DNA from: G965220075 sp965220075
Lineage (GTDB): Bacteria; Chloroflexota; UBA11872
DNA length: 64,000 nucleotides
NCBI GenBank assembly: GCA_965220075.1
Contig: OZ244806.1
Span: forward strand, 620,001-684,000
Direction of reading: 5' to 3'
The notes under the pieces were generated by a model. The model was not told the origin of the DNA. It saw only the letters and a program-made list of their open reading frames with translations, and searched no databases. This document shows, one piece after another, positions 16,008-25,195 of this stretch. Each line of letters starts with the position of its first letter. Position 1 is the first letter of the stretch. The position numbers and the translations under genes were made by a program.

Positions 16008-17828
16008 CTAAACCTGGACGGTGAGGCGTCCCGGACCGGCGACCACGTCAAATGTGCTGGCGCAGATCGTGTGCACGGCGGCCACGATGCCTTCAGCGCA
16101 AAGCCCGTGGGCCGCGCGCAGGCTGTCAACCGGCCCGTGTTCCTGGAACGCGTCCGGCAGCGCCACACGCTGTACCGCCACGTCGGTCATCCCCGCGTCG
16201 CCCAGCAGCTCGAGCACCGCGCTGCCAAACCCGCCCATGGCGTTGTGGTCCTCGATCGTCACTACTCGCCGAGTCTGATCCGCAACGTCCAGGAGCAGCT
16301 CGCGATCCAGCGGCTTGACGAACCGGGCGTTGACCACGGCCGCCTGCACTCCCTGCCGCGCCAGCTGCTCGGCGGCCTGCTGGGCGGGCACGACGCCCCA
16401 GCCCAGCGCCAGCAGAGCCACGTCGTGACCGTCCCGCAGCAGCTCGCCGCGGCCCAGCGGCAACGCCTGCGGCGGCCCCGTCAACGGGACCCCCACGCCC
16501 GCTCCGCGGCTGTAGCGCAGAGCGAACGGACGCTCCGCCGCCAGTCCCGTCATCAAGAGGTGGCGCAGCTCGTTCTCATCCTTGGGCGCCGCCACCACCA
16601 CGTTGGGAATCGAGCGCAGGTACGCCAGGTCCAGCACCCCGTGGTGGGTGCGCCCGTCATCTCCTACCAGCCCGGCCCGGTCCACTCCCAGCACCACCGG
16701 CAGGCCCTGGATGGCCACGTCATGCACGATCTGGTCGTAGGCGCGCTGCAAGAAGGTGGAGTAGATGCAGACCACTGGCCGCATCCCCTGCGTAGCCAGC
16801 CCCGCCGCCAGCGCCACCGCGTGTCCCTCGCAGATGCCCACGTCGAACACGCGCCCTGGCAGCGCCGTCTGCATCCCCGTTAGAGCCGTGCCCTCCAGCA
16901 TGGCCGCGCTGATGGCCACTATCCGCTCATCGGTCTGTGCAAGCTCGGTAAGCGTCTGGGACAGCACCTGGCTGTAGCTGGGCGCGCTCGCTCCCTGCAC
17001 CGCCTTCGCAGTGCCCGGTTGGTGCAGCTTCACGGGGTCGGACTCGGCCGTGGCCAGCCCGCGGCCTTTCTGCGTGAACACGTGCAGTACCACCGGTCGC
17101 CGGCGCGCCTTTGCGCTCTGGAGGGCCGTCTCCAGCGCCTCCAGGTCGTGCCCGTCCACCGGCCCGGCGTATTCGAATCCCAAGGCGGCGAAGAAGCTCC
17201 GCGCGTCGCCGTCCGCCGGCGGGAGCGACCCGTCGGCTCCCGGCCAGCTGTAGCGCCGCCCTTGCCCCAGGGTGCGCCCCAGCGCCCCCACGTTTGGCGA
17301 GATCGACATACCGTTGTCGTTGAGCACCAGCACGAAGGGCAGCTGCAGGTCGCCCGATTGGTTGAGCGCCTCGAATACCACCCCCGAGGTGAGTGCCCCG
17401 TCTCCCACCACCGTAGCCACCGAGGCGTCGCTGTCCCGCAGCCGCGCCGCCAGAGCCAGGCCCACACCCGCCGACACTCCGGTGCCTGCGTGGCCCGCCC
17501 CGAACACGTCATGCTCGCTCTCCTCGCGGGCCGCGAAGCCCGAAAGCCCGCCCGGCTGCCGCAAGGTTTCAAACTGCGCCGCGCGCCCCGTTACCAGCTT
17601 GTGCGCGTAAGTCTGGTTGCTCGTGTCCCACACAAGATGGTCGTATGGGCTCGCGTACACCCGATGCAGGGCCAGCGTCAGCTCCACCACTCCCAGGTTG
17701 CTGGCCAGATGGCCGCCGCTGCGCGACACGGCGGCAATGATCGTGGACCGGATCTCGGCCGCCAGCCGACCCAGTTCCGGGGCGCTCAGCCCCCGCAGGT
17801 CCTGCGGTCCTCGAATCTGTGCCAGCAT
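16008..17828 (-). CDS. dxs: 1-deoxy-D-xylulose-5-phosphate synthase (Dxs)
   Basis: The first enzyme of the MEP isoprenoid pathway; it condenses pyruvate and glyceraldehyde 3-phosphate with thiamine diphosphate. The ATG at 17828 (MLAQIRGPQD) fits the usual Dxs N-terminus and gives 606 residues; the upstream in-frame ATG at 17915 would add about 29 atypical residues. Visible motifs are SGGHLASNLG with His40, GAGHAGTGVSAG, the TPP motif GDGALTS at 142-148 with Asn156, LNDNGMSIS, and the transketolase pyrimidine domain (DRAGLVGDDGRTHHG). It is followed by a prenyl synthase gene and lies beside the hopanoid cluster, consistent with local isoprenoid supply. Confidence 0.95.
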   Translation of the reverse strand: MLAQIRGPQDLRGLSAPELGRLAAEIRSTIIAAVSRSGGHLASNLGVVELTLALHRVYASPYDHLVWDTSNQTYAHKLVTGRAAQFETLRQPGGLSGFAAREESEHDVFGAGHAGTGVSAGVGLALAARLRDSDASVATVVGDGALTSGVVFEALNQSGDLQLPFVLVLNDNGMSISPNVGALGRTLGQGRRYSWPGADGSLPPADGDARSFFAALGFEYAGPVDGHDLEALETALQSAKARRRPVVLHVFTQKGRGLATAESDPVKLHQPGTAKAVQGASAPSYSQVLSQTLTELAQTDERIVAISAAMLEGTALTGMQTALPGRVFDVGICEGHAVALAAGLATQGMRPVVCIYSTFLQRAYDQIVHDVAIQGLPVVLGVDRAGLVGDDGRTHHGVLDLAYLRSIPNVVVAAPKDENELRHLLMTGLAAERPFALRYSRGAGVGVPLTGPPQALPLGRGELLRDGHDVALLALGWGVVPAQQAAEQLARQGVQAAVVNARFVKPLDRELLLDVADQTRRVVTIEDHNAMGGFGSAVLELLGDAGMTDVAVQRVALPDAFQEHGPVDSLRAAHGLCAEGIVAAVHTICASTFDVVAGPGRLTVQV

Positions 17829-17959
17829 CTGCCCTGTCAAGTTGATTTCTGCCCTCAGCCGCCCGACTTGGTGAAAAAGCTTACAGATAATGCCCGCTAT
17901 CCGGGGCGTTCGCAATTAGATTCTAAGTCTCCGAACGCCATCTATAAAGGGTTGGCGCA

Positions 17960-18712
17960 GTGAGAATCGATGGCGCCGTAGCCCTCGTCACCGGAGCCTC
18001 GAGTGGGATCGGCCGTGCGGCGGCCCGGCGGCTGGCCGAGCATGGCGCGCGTGTGATCGCGGCCGGTCGCAACCGTGCCGCCCTGGCCGCGCTGACGGCC
18101 GAGATCCAGGCCACGGCCCTGGCCGGCGATCTGGCCGACCCGGCCGAGCCCGAACGTCTGGCCCGGCAGGCCCTGGAGCGACACCAAAGGGTGGACATCC
18201 TGGTTAACAACGCGGGCCTTGGCTGGGCCGGTCCGATTGGCGCGATCGACTCGCGAACGATCGCGGCGCTGCTCAACGTGAATATGCTTGCGCCGATCAA
18301 GCTCTCGCAGGCCCTGCTGCCCGGCATGTGCGAGCGGCGGGCCGGCCACATCGTCAACGTAGGCTCGATCAGCGGCCACTTGGGCGTGCGCCGCGAGGCG
18401 GTCTACAGCGCGTCCAAAGCCGGGTTGATCGCGTTCAGCGAGAGCCTCCGCTACGAGCTTGCGGGGACAGGTGTAAACGTCTCACTGGTAACCCCGAGCG
18501 TGGTGGCCACTAGCTTCTTCGAACGCCGCGGGGAGGACTACGACAGACGCTTCCCGCGGCCCATCGACCCGGAGCGCGTTGCAACGGCCATTGTCCGCGC
18601 CATCAGGCAAGACCGTGCTGAGGTTCTGGTGCCCGCGTGGTTGGACATCCCGATTCGTCTGCGCGGCGCTATGCCCGGGCTCTACCGCGCGCTGGCGCGG
18701 CGCTTCGGATAA
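17960..18712 (+). CDS. SDR-family NAD(P)-dependent oxidoreductase (classical active site)
   Basis: A 250-residue short-chain dehydrogenase/reductase beginning at GTG 17960. The cofactor motif TGASSGIG is at 11-18, then NNAG, catalytic Ser136, Tyr149 and Lys153 (AVYSASKAG), and the PSVVATSFF region after the beta-6 strand. It lies on the opposite strand between dxs and hpnH, so it is not in their operon, although a role in lipid metabolism is possible. The substrate is unknown. This one keeps the full catalytic triad, unlike the SDR at 5692-6474. Confidence 0.9.
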   Translation: MRIDGAVALVTGASSGIGRAAARRLAEHGARVIAAGRNRAALAALTAEIQATALAGDLADPAEPERLARQALERHQRVDILVNNAGLGWAGPIGAIDSRTIAALLNVNMLAPIKLSQALLPGMCERRAGHIVNVGSISGHLGVRREAVYSASKAGLIAFSESLRYELAGTGVNVSLVTPSVVATSFFERRGEDYDRRFPRPIDPERVATAIVRAIRQDRAEVLVPAWLDIPIRLRGAMPGLYRALARRFG

Positions 18713-18739
18713 CGGGCTGGCGGCCGGGCCTGCGCGCGG

Positions 18740-19750
18740 CTACGAGAAGGAGCTGGCGAAGGCCCGCAGCGTCTGCGCGAACGACTTGGAGGTCTCCACC
18801 ACGGCCGTGGGCTCGTAGCCGCAGTGCGCCATGCAGTTGTCACAGCGTGGATCGCGGCCGCGCCCGTACTTGTCCCAGTCGGTGGAATCGACCAGCTCCC
18901 GGTACGTAGCGGCGTAGCCGTCGGCCATCAGATAGCAGGGCCGCTGCCAGCCGAATACTCCGTAGCTCGGTATTCCCCAGGCCGTGCACTGGAAATCGAC
19001 CTTGCCTTCCAGGAAATCGAGGAACAAAGGGCTGTGGTTCAGGCGCCAGCGTTTGCGGCGGCCGCCCTTGAAGGCCTCGCGAAATAGCTTGCGGGTTTGC
19101 TCCACGGGCAGGAAATGCTCCTGGTCCGGCGCCTTCTCGTACGCGTAGCCCGGCGAGATCATCATCTCGTCTACTTCCAGCTCGTCATTCAGAAAGTCGA
19201 GAACCGCGCGCACGTTCTCCGCCGTGTCGTGAGTGAAGAACGTCGTGTTGGTGGTCACGCGGAATCCGGCGCGCTGAGCCGCGCGCGTCGCCTCCACCGC
19301 TTTGTCGAACACACCCTCCTGGCAAACCGACTCGTCGTGCCGCTCGCGCAACCCGTCGATGTGCACCGCGAAGGCGAAATAGGGAGAGGGTTCGAAAAGG
19401 TGCAGCTTGCGCTCCATTAGCAGCGCGTTGGTGCACAGGTAGACGAACTTGCGGCGGCGTATCAGCTCCGCCGCGATCAAGTGGATCTCGGGATGCAGCA
19501 AGGGTTCGCCGCCCGCAATGGAGACCATGGGCGCGCCGCTCTCCTCGATGGCCGCTACCGCCTGTTCCACCGGCATGCGCCGACGCAGCGTGTCGCTGGG
19601 GTGCTGAATCTTGCCGCAACCCGCGCAGGCCAGGTTGCACGCGTATAGAGGCTCCAGCTCCACGAGCAGGGGGAATTTCTCGCGCCTGCGCAGCTTCTGC
19701 TTGAGCACGTAGGAGCCGATAGTGATGTTCTGACGCAGGGGAACCGCCAT
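18740..19750 (-). CDS. hpnH: Adenosyl-hopene transferase HpnH (radical SAM)
   Basis: A 336-residue radical SAM enzyme that attaches the 5'-deoxyadenosyl group to diploptene, the first step towards extended (C35) hopanoids. The 4Fe-4S cysteines are C38, C42 and C45 in CNLACAGC. The SAM-binding region SIAGGEPLLHPEI follows, and additional C-terminal cysteines include CDNCMAHC. A strong ribosome binding site (GGGAGGTGG) precedes ATG 19750. It is 78 bases downstream of squalene-hopene cyclase on the same strand, which supports the assignment. No hpnG nucleosidase gene is in view. Confidence 0.94.
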   Translation of the reverse strand: MAVPLRQNITIGSYVLKQKLRRREKFPLLVELEPLYACNLACAGCGKIQHPSDTLRRRMPVEQAVAAIEESGAPMVSIAGGEPLLHPEIHLIAAELIRRRKFVYLCTNALLMERKLHLFEPSPYFAFAVHIDGLRERHDESVCQEGVFDKAVEATRAAQRAGFRVTTNTTFFTHDTAENVRAVLDFLNDELEVDEMMISPGYAYEKAPDQEHFLPVEQTRKLFREAFKGGRRKRWRLNHSPLFLDFLEGKVDFQCTAWGIPSYGVFGWQRPCYLMADGYAATYRELVDSTDWDKYGRGRDPRCDNCMAHCGYEPTAVVETSKSFAQTLRAFASSFS

Positions 19751-19828
19751 AGACCACCTCCCTGGTGCAATCCGCGCACGCGGCCCGAAACACTACGACG
19801 TATCGAGGCGGCGGCGCAATGCCAAGTT

Positions 19829-21745
19829 CTAATGCGACGAGTTTGTCGAGGGTTCTGCGTGCTCCTCGCGCCGGCCGTTTACGTAGCGGCCCAGCGCCAT
19901 CAGCGGGAAGACCAGACGATACAGGTGATAGTTGATATAGAAATCGCCGGGAAAGCCCGTACCCGTGAACCACGGCTCGTCCCAGGTTCCGTCCGCGCGC
20001 TGGGTGGACGCCAGGTAGTTCACGCCGCGCTCGACCGCCTCCGATCGCGCGCCTGTCGGCAGCAGCGCCAGCAACGCCCAAGCCGTTTGGGATGCGGTGC
20101 TGGCGCCGCGACCGCTCCAGGCCGCGTCATCGTAGGAGCGCAGGTCCTCGCCCCATCCACCGTCCTCGTTCTGGTGGGATTCGAGCCATTGCACGGCGCG
20201 GCGTATCGCCGGGTCGTGAGCCGGAACGCCCGCCGCCGCCAGAGCGGGGACGACAGCGCCGAGTCCGTAGACGTAGTTGGCGCCCCAGCGGCCAAACCAG
20301 GAGCCGTTCTCCTCTTGCTCACCGCGCAACCAGGCCAGGCCGCGGTGGGCCGCGGGGGTGTCCGCCAGACCCTCGCCGGCCAGCATCTCGAGGGCGTGCC
20401 CGGTGACGTCCGCGCTGGGAGGGTCGATTACTTCGCCGAAATCGCAGAAGGCGGGTGCGCGGCACAGGTTCTGTGTGTTGTCCGCGTCGAAGGCGCCCCA
20501 GCCCCCATCGCGGGACTGCATGCCCAGCGTCCACTGCACCCCGCGCTGCACGGCCGCGTCGCGTTGCTCGGAGTCTGGATGGTCCACCGCGCGCAGCGCC
20601 ATCACGACCTCCGCGGTGTCGTCTACGTCGGGGTAATTCGAGTTTGCGAACTCAAAGGCCCAGCCGCCCGGCTGCAGCTCGGGCCGCCGCACCGCCCAGT
20701 CCCCACGCAGTTCGTTCTCCTCGCCCATCAGCCAGGATGCCGCGCGGACCAGTACGGGATGGTCGCTCGGCATACCAGAGTCCGCCAGCCCGATCACGGC
20801 CAGGGCGGTATCCCAGACCGGCGACTGACAGGCCTCCATGCGCCGCATGTCCTTCTCGACGATCGTGAACCTTTCCAGCCCGTCGAACGCGCGCTGAAGC
20901 GAAGGGTGATCGAGCGGGTAGCCGCGCAAGTGCAGGGCGATGATCGAGTAGACCCAGGACGGCTGGATGCCGCCCCAGGAGCCGTCCGCCTCTTGACGCC
21001 GCACGATCCAGTTCTCGGCGCGCTCCAGCGACACGGCGCGCAGCGGGCGGAAGGGGCGCCGTTCATAAATACGCAGGAGTCGGTCGATCCAGTGGAAGCG
21101 GCCCGTCCAGGTCTTCGGCGACCGTTCAGGCGGCGGCGCTTTGCCCGCAAGAAGCTCGTCGATCGGGAACGGCGGCTGTTTGGAGGGCTTGTGGTGACGC
21201 ACGACGCTGAGCGGCACGATGGTCTGCCGCGCCCAGCATGCGAAGTCGTAGATATTCAGCGGAAACCATGACGGCGGGAATACGAGCTCCGGCGGGATCG
21301 CGGGGAGCTCGTCCCACGACCACCAGCCGTTGAGCGCCAGCCACATGCGTGTGAATACACGCGTGGCCTCCACCCCCCCTTGCTCCCGTATCCAAGTGCT
21401 GGCCCGCTTCATGTGCTCGTCGTCGGGCGCGTCGCCCGCCAGCCGCAGCGCTACATAGGCTTCCACGGTGGTGGAGAGCTCCGCCGGCGCGCCGTAGAAG
21501 TTCCCCCAAGTCCCGTCTTCGCGCTGCTTGGACCGGATCCAGTTGCCGGTCAGCCGCCGCTCGTCATTGCGCAGGATTCCCAGAAATTGGCGCAGCATGA
21601 GATCCTCGGCCTCGATCGTGACGTTGGTCTCCAGCTCGCCTTTCCACCAGCCTTCCTGGTGTTGCAAACCCAACAGGTGGTCGCGCGCCAGGCCGAGCGC
21701 CCGCGCGGCGCGCACCATCACGTCAGTGCCCGCTACGGCGCTCAC
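19829..21745 (-). CDS. shc: Squalene-hopene cyclase
   Basis: A 638-residue membrane-associated class II triterpene cyclase that converts squalene to hopene/hopanol. The catalytic acid motif DVDDTA is at 373-378, matching the position in characterised bacterial cyclases. Several QW repeats are visible (QREDGTWGNF, QEADGSWGG, QSRDGGWGAF, QNEDGGWGED, QRADGTWDEP). The length is normal. It lies 31 bases downstream of hpnE, so hpnC, hpnD, hpnE and shc look cotranscribed. The product hopane lipids would sit in the membrane and alter its order. Confidence 0.96.
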   Translation of the reverse strand: MSAVAGTDVMVRAARALGLARDHLLGLQHQEGWWKGELETNVTIEAEDLMLRQFLGILRNDERRLTGNWIRSKQREDGTWGNFYGAPAELSTTVEAYVALRLAGDAPDDEHMKRASTWIREQGGVEATRVFTRMWLALNGWWSWDELPAIPPELVFPPSWFPLNIYDFACWARQTIVPLSVVRHHKPSKQPPFPIDELLAGKAPPPERSPKTWTGRFHWIDRLLRIYERRPFRPLRAVSLERAENWIVRRQEADGSWGGIQPSWVYSIIALHLRGYPLDHPSLQRAFDGLERFTIVEKDMRRMEACQSPVWDTALAVIGLADSGMPSDHPVLVRAASWLMGEENELRGDWAVRRPELQPGGWAFEFANSNYPDVDDTAEVVMALRAVDHPDSEQRDAAVQRGVQWTLGMQSRDGGWGAFDADNTQNLCRAPAFCDFGEVIDPPSADVTGHALEMLAGEGLADTPAAHRGLAWLRGEQEENGSWFGRWGANYVYGLGAVVPALAAAGVPAHDPAIRRAVQWLESHQNEDGGWGEDLRSYDDAAWSGRGASTASQTAWALLALLPTGARSEAVERGVNYLASTQRADGTWDEPWFTGTGFPGDFYINYHLYRLVFPLMALGRYVNGRREEHAEPSTNSSH

Positions 21746-21776
21746 GGTGAGGCCCTCCGGTCCGATATCGCCGGCA

Positions 21777-23134
21777 TCATGCCGCTATGGGCGCGGGAAC
21801 TCCGCGGGTCCGGCCGATCGCCAGCAGCGCGGCGCGCGCCGCGCTGCGGCCGCTGCGCACCGCGCCCTCCATCGTGGCCGGCCAGCCGGTTGCGGTCCAG
21901 GCGCCGGCCAGGAACAGACGTGGTACTTCGGTCGTGGCGCCGGGTCGCAAGCCCAGCGTGCCGGGAGCTTGTCGGAATGTCGCCCGGTGCTCGCGGGTGG
22001 CTACGAATCCCAGCACCTCGGCGTCGGCTGCTTTCGGGAACACGCGCGCCAGCTCGGGCAAGAAGCGCACGCGAAGTTCCTCCGTTGAAAGCTGAGCGAG
22101 CTGGTCGGCGCCGGAAAGCGAAATCGCCAGGCACTGACCCTCCGTGAGACCCGCCGACTCGGTGCGGTCGAAAACCCACTGCAGCGGTGTGCCCACGGTC
22201 GCCGCGAATGGTAAGTCCATCACGCGCCGGTCGTATACGACGTGCAAGTTCACGATCGGTGACACGCCCAGGCCGGTGAAGCGCCGGGCGTGGGGATGGG
22301 CGTCGGGCGGCAGCAGCGCGGCGGCCTGATCATGGGGAACCGCCAGGATAACCGCCTCCGCCTGGATCGGCTCCCCGCCCAGCTTCAGGACCGGGACGCC
22401 CCCGGCGCCGACGGCTATCTGCGAGATGGCCGCGCCGGTGCGCACCCGCACGCGCGCGTCCCTAAGCGCCGTCAGCATACGGTCGCCGTGCGCGCGCGCC
22501 AGCGGCGTCGTGGCGTAGCCTATGTCCGCCGCCGCCGGGTCGGACAGCAACCCCACCTGAAAGACCATCGCGGCCAGCCAAAGCGAGGCGTCCCTGGCGC
22601 GAATATTGAGCGTAGGCAGACCTATCAGGTCCCATATTGCTTCTACGGCGCGCGCTGACTGGCCTTGCTCATCCAGCCAGTCTCCGAACGTGCGTTGGTC
22701 GAGCGACGCGTCCTCGAGGTCGAGACGCGTCATCGCAAGCGCCCCGCGCGCGGCGCGAAAGCGCTCGCGCAGCCCCAGGTGCCGGTAGCTCGCCAGGCTC
22801 AGGGCCAGATGCAGCGGCGCCGGCAGGCCGCTGCGGCGTATCCGGGCCAGGCCGCGCTCAGGATGGATCACCGGGATGTTGAGCCGGTCTTGCAGCACCA
22901 TCTCGCCCTCGGCCCCTATACGCCTCACAAACGCTCGATACGCCGTGCAGCAGCGCAGATGCACGTGCTGGCCGTTGTCGAACCAAAGCCCGTCACGCTG
23001 AAATGAGTAGGTGGCGCCGCCCAGGCGCGACTTCGCCTCCAGCAAAGTCACGCCGACGCCCGCGTCGGCGCACGCTAGCGCGGCCGCCGCGCCCGCCAGG
23101 CCGCCCCCCACACAGCCACCTGCGGCTTGTTCAC
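21777..23134 (-). CDS. hpnE: Hydroxysqualene dehydroxylase HpnE, with apparent 1-base frameshift near the start
   Basis: An FAD-dependent amine-oxidase-family protein acting in squalene formation (hydroxysqualene to squalene). The body is open from 23111 with the nucleotide motif GGGLAGAAAAL and later LFLAGAWTATGWPATMEGAV. The natural start is GTG 23134, overlapping the hpnD stop as GTGA and reading VNKPQVAV. That frame then runs into nonsense. One extra base in the run of six C (23104-23109, plus strand) would join VNKPQVAV to GGGLAG and restore the first beta strand of the FAD fold. Either the gene is shifted or the assembly lost a base. Starting at GTG 23111 would delete beta-1. Confidence 0.85.
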
Positions 23135-23970
23135 AGGCGTGCCAGGCTGCCCATCGCCACCCACGTTTTCTCCCACGCGGGCAACCTCACGCGCTCCCGC
23201 CACAGCGCCGACGGCTCCTGCGCGATGCGCCGCAACAACCGTCTGTAGATGCCCGCCATCGTGCCTGCGCAGGCGGCGCTGCGCCAGTTCAGCAGCGGGA
23301 GCAGCCGCAGACTGCTGGCGAACCATTGGTCCGCGCGGCTGGCCTCGAACCGAATCAGCGCGGCAAACACGGGGCCGGTCGGGCCGTTCGCGGCGGTCAA
23401 ATCGCAATCGAAACGCGTTAGATCCTCACTCGGCAAGTAGACCCGGCGCTGCTCCAGGTCTTCGCGAACGTCGCGCAGGATGTTGGTGAGCTGCAGCGCC
23501 ACTCCAAGGTCGTCGGCCAGGGGCATGGCGGCGGCCATGTCTTTCGACTCGAACACGCCCAGCGAAAGCCGCCCAATGCTCCCGGCGACCCTGCGGCAGT
23601 AAACCAGCAGGTCGTCGAAGGATTCGTAGGAGGCGCCGCGCACGTCCATCTCGACCCCGTCGATCAGGTCCTCGAACGCCTCCATCGGTATGGGCAAGCG
23701 CGAAGCGGCGTCGTTGAGAGCGACCAGAACAGGGTCGTTGACGTTGCGGCCGGCTCCGTCCAGTTCTTCGCGCGCGCGGGCCAGCTCGCTGACCTTGCAA
23801 TCTTGCTCGAGAGGTCCGTCGCCGATGTCGTCAATGCGGCGGGCCAGCGCGTAGACCGCGCATAGCGCGCGCCGCTTCGCGGGCGGCAGCAGCCGGATCC
23901 CGAAGTAGAAGTTGCGCGCGCGTGTGCGCGTGATCGCCTCCGCGGCGTGGTAAGCCACGTTTACGTTCAC
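23131..23970 (-). CDS. hpnD: Presqualene diphosphate synthase HpnD
   Basis: A 279-residue squalene/phytoene-synthase-family enzyme that joins two farnesyl-PP to presqualene diphosphate. The first Asp motif is RIDDIGD (Asp47, Asp48, Asp51). DGVEMDVRG and YCRRVAGSIGRLS follow, and the second Asp-rich motif is ALQLTNILRDVREDLE. The start is GTG 23970, overlapping the hpnC stop by four bases (GTGA), and its own stop overlaps the hpnE start in the same way. Such overlaps point to translational coupling of the three genes. Confidence 0.93.
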   Translation of the reverse strand: MNVNVAYHAAEAITRTRARNFYFGIRLLPPAKRRALCAVYALARRIDDIGDGPLEQDCKVSELARAREELDGAGRNVNDPVLVALNDAASRLPIPMEAFEDLIDGVEMDVRGASYESFDDLLVYCRRVAGSIGRLSLGVFESKDMAAAMPLADDLGVALQLTNILRDVREDLEQRRVYLPSEDLTRFDCDLTAANGPTGPVFAALIRFEASRADQWFASSLRLLPLLNWRSAACAGTMAGIYRRLLRRIAQEPSALWRERVRLPAWEKTWVAMGSLARL

Positions 23971-24854
23971 CAGCTCAACGCAAGGCGCAGCAGGCGCGTG
24001 ACTATCACGGCCTTGTCCAGCCTGGTCGGCCGCGGAGAGCGGCGCAGCACGTCGTAGTCGGCGCGTTCGATAGCCCGCAGCGCCGCTCGCCCGCCTTCCA
24101 GGAAGGCGGCGATGGCCAGGCCGCGGCGCCCGGGCAGCAGCCGCACCAGCGGCGCGCCGGCGTCGAACATCGCATGTGCGCGCGCGACCTCGAACTGCAT
24201 GAGCGAGCGAAACGCCGGGTTCGCCTGCCGCGCGCCAATCTCGCTTGGAGAGTATGAGAAGCGGTCCAGATCCTCCGCGGGGATATACACCCGTCCGAGG
24301 TCATAGTCCTCCGCGACGTCCTGCCAGTGCTCGGTCAGCTGCAGCGCCGTGCAAATCTGATCCGACAGCCACATGCGCTCGGGCGTCGCGGCCTCGAACA
24401 AATGCAGCACCAGGTGCCCCACCGGATTGGCCGAGAGCCGGCAGTAGTCGACCAGCTCGTCGAAGCTGCGGTACCGGTTGACGTGCTGATCCCGCCGGTT
24501 GGCTTCGATCAGCTGCCGCAGCGTCTCGGCCGGGATGCGGTAGCGCCGCACCGTGGGCACGAGTCGGCGCATGATCGGATGCTGCGGCGCGCGCTCGGCA
24601 AAGATCGCCTCGACCTCGCTGTCGAGCCAGTCGAGCAGCGCCAGCCGGTCGCCCACGGCCGCATCGCCGAGCTGGTCGGTCAGGCGCGCGAACCCGTAGA
24701 TATTGAGCAGGTGCAGTCGGTCGCTGGCGCTGAGGAAACGCGCCGCCACGGGGAAGTTCTCGGCGGGTGCGCGCGCCATGACCTCGCTCAGCCCCGGAGT
24801 CGCGGCCGGCGGCGCCTGCGAACCGGTGCGCTCGCGGGTGTCGGTCAGGGTCAT
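23967..24854 (-). CDS. hpnC: Squalene/hydroxysqualene synthase HpnC
   Basis: A 295-residue squalene-synthase-like protein, assigned HpnC (presqualene-PP to hydroxysqualene) by order and divergence from HpnD. Motifs are FARLTDQLGD in place of a canonical first DDxxD, YCRLSANPVGHLVLHLF, and the second motif ALQLTEHWQDVAEDYD. ATG 24854 gives the usual length; an in-frame ATG at 24887 and the longer reading to 24962 are less likely. It is the first gene of the hpnC-hpnD-hpnE-shc-hpnH run and is divergent from gap. Confidence 0.92.
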   Translation of the reverse strand: MTLTDTRERTGSQAPPAATPGLSEVMARAPAENFPVAARFLSASDRLHLLNIYGFARLTDQLGDAAVGDRLALLDWLDSEVEAIFAERAPQHPIMRRLVPTVRRYRIPAETLRQLIEANRRDQHVNRYRSFDELVDYCRLSANPVGHLVLHLFEAATPERMWLSDQICTALQLTEHWQDVAEDYDLGRVYIPAEDLDRFSYSPSEIGARQANPAFRSLMQFEVARAHAMFDAGAPLVRLLPGRRGLAIAAFLEGGRAALRAIERADYDVLRRSPRPTRLDKAVIVTRLLRLALSW

Positions 24855-24941
24855 TTGCGGGCTTTGCCTACGCGCAAAGCCGGTCATGCCTGTGGGGTCC
24901 GCCAAGCGGCGAACGGTCGCGTGAATCACGCATAGCGCAGA

Positions 24942-24972
24942 ATCATAGTGAGTGACGCCCAAGAAATGTAAG
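24942..24972 (-). promoter_or_regulatory. hpnC: Candidate promoter of the hopanoid operon
   Basis: On the minus strand, CTTACA (four of six to TTGACA) lies 19 bases before TATGAT (five of six to TATAAT, at 24947-24942). Transcription would start near 24935, about 80 bases before the hpnC ATG. It overlaps the GTTAC repeat, which could be an operator. Visual match only. Confidence 0.33.
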
Positions 24973-25030
24973 TTACGTTACCAGAACGCCGACGCTTGGC
25001 TGGCGCTGCGGCAACGCGCCGCGGTCCCGC

Positions 25031-25061
25031 GCGCGCCGCCGGCGCCGAGCCGGCGGCGCGC
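25031..25061. repeat. Perfect 13-bp inverted repeat in the gap leader
   Basis: The left arm GCGCGCCGCCGGC (25031-25043) pairs exactly with the right arm (25049-25061) across a five-base loop GCCGA. All pairs are G-C. It lies 135 bases before the gap start and is not followed by a T run in either direction, so it is not a standard intrinsic terminator. It could be an attenuator, a protein-binding palindrome or a transcript-stabilising structure. Confidence 0.6.
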
Positions 25062-25195
25062 CCTTGGGTCTCGCCGCCGATTTGATGGCCTGGGGCGCGC
25101 GCGCCATCATGCACGGTTGGCGCGGCGGCATCCTGGGCGCGCGCGTGAGCGGGTGCGGCGCAAACGGCGCCTGGTTGGCGCTTGGAGGTCCCGAA

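Larger units (their letters stand above)
24855..25195. other. Intergenic region between divergent hpnC and gap, with hairpin and repeats
   Basis: This stretch of 341 bases should carry the promoter of the hopanoid operon (minus) and of gap-pgk (plus). It contains a 13-bp perfect palindromic hairpin at 25031-25061 and a tandem GTTAC motif within GTAAGTTACGTTAC at 24968-24981. On the minus strand there is a -10-like TATGAT at 24947-24942. An ORF crosses it in frame with gap, but its sequence is not GAPDH-like. Confidence 0.5.

Noticed and set aside
19832..21271. A 479-codon plus-strand ORF opposite squalene-hopene cyclase
   Set aside because: Antisense shadow of a gene with QW repeats and DVDDTA.
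23075..23407. Separate 110-codon minus-strand ORF over the hpnD end
   Set aside because: It is an alternate frame of hpnD; only its last codons (VNKPQVAV) matter, as the true start of hpnE.
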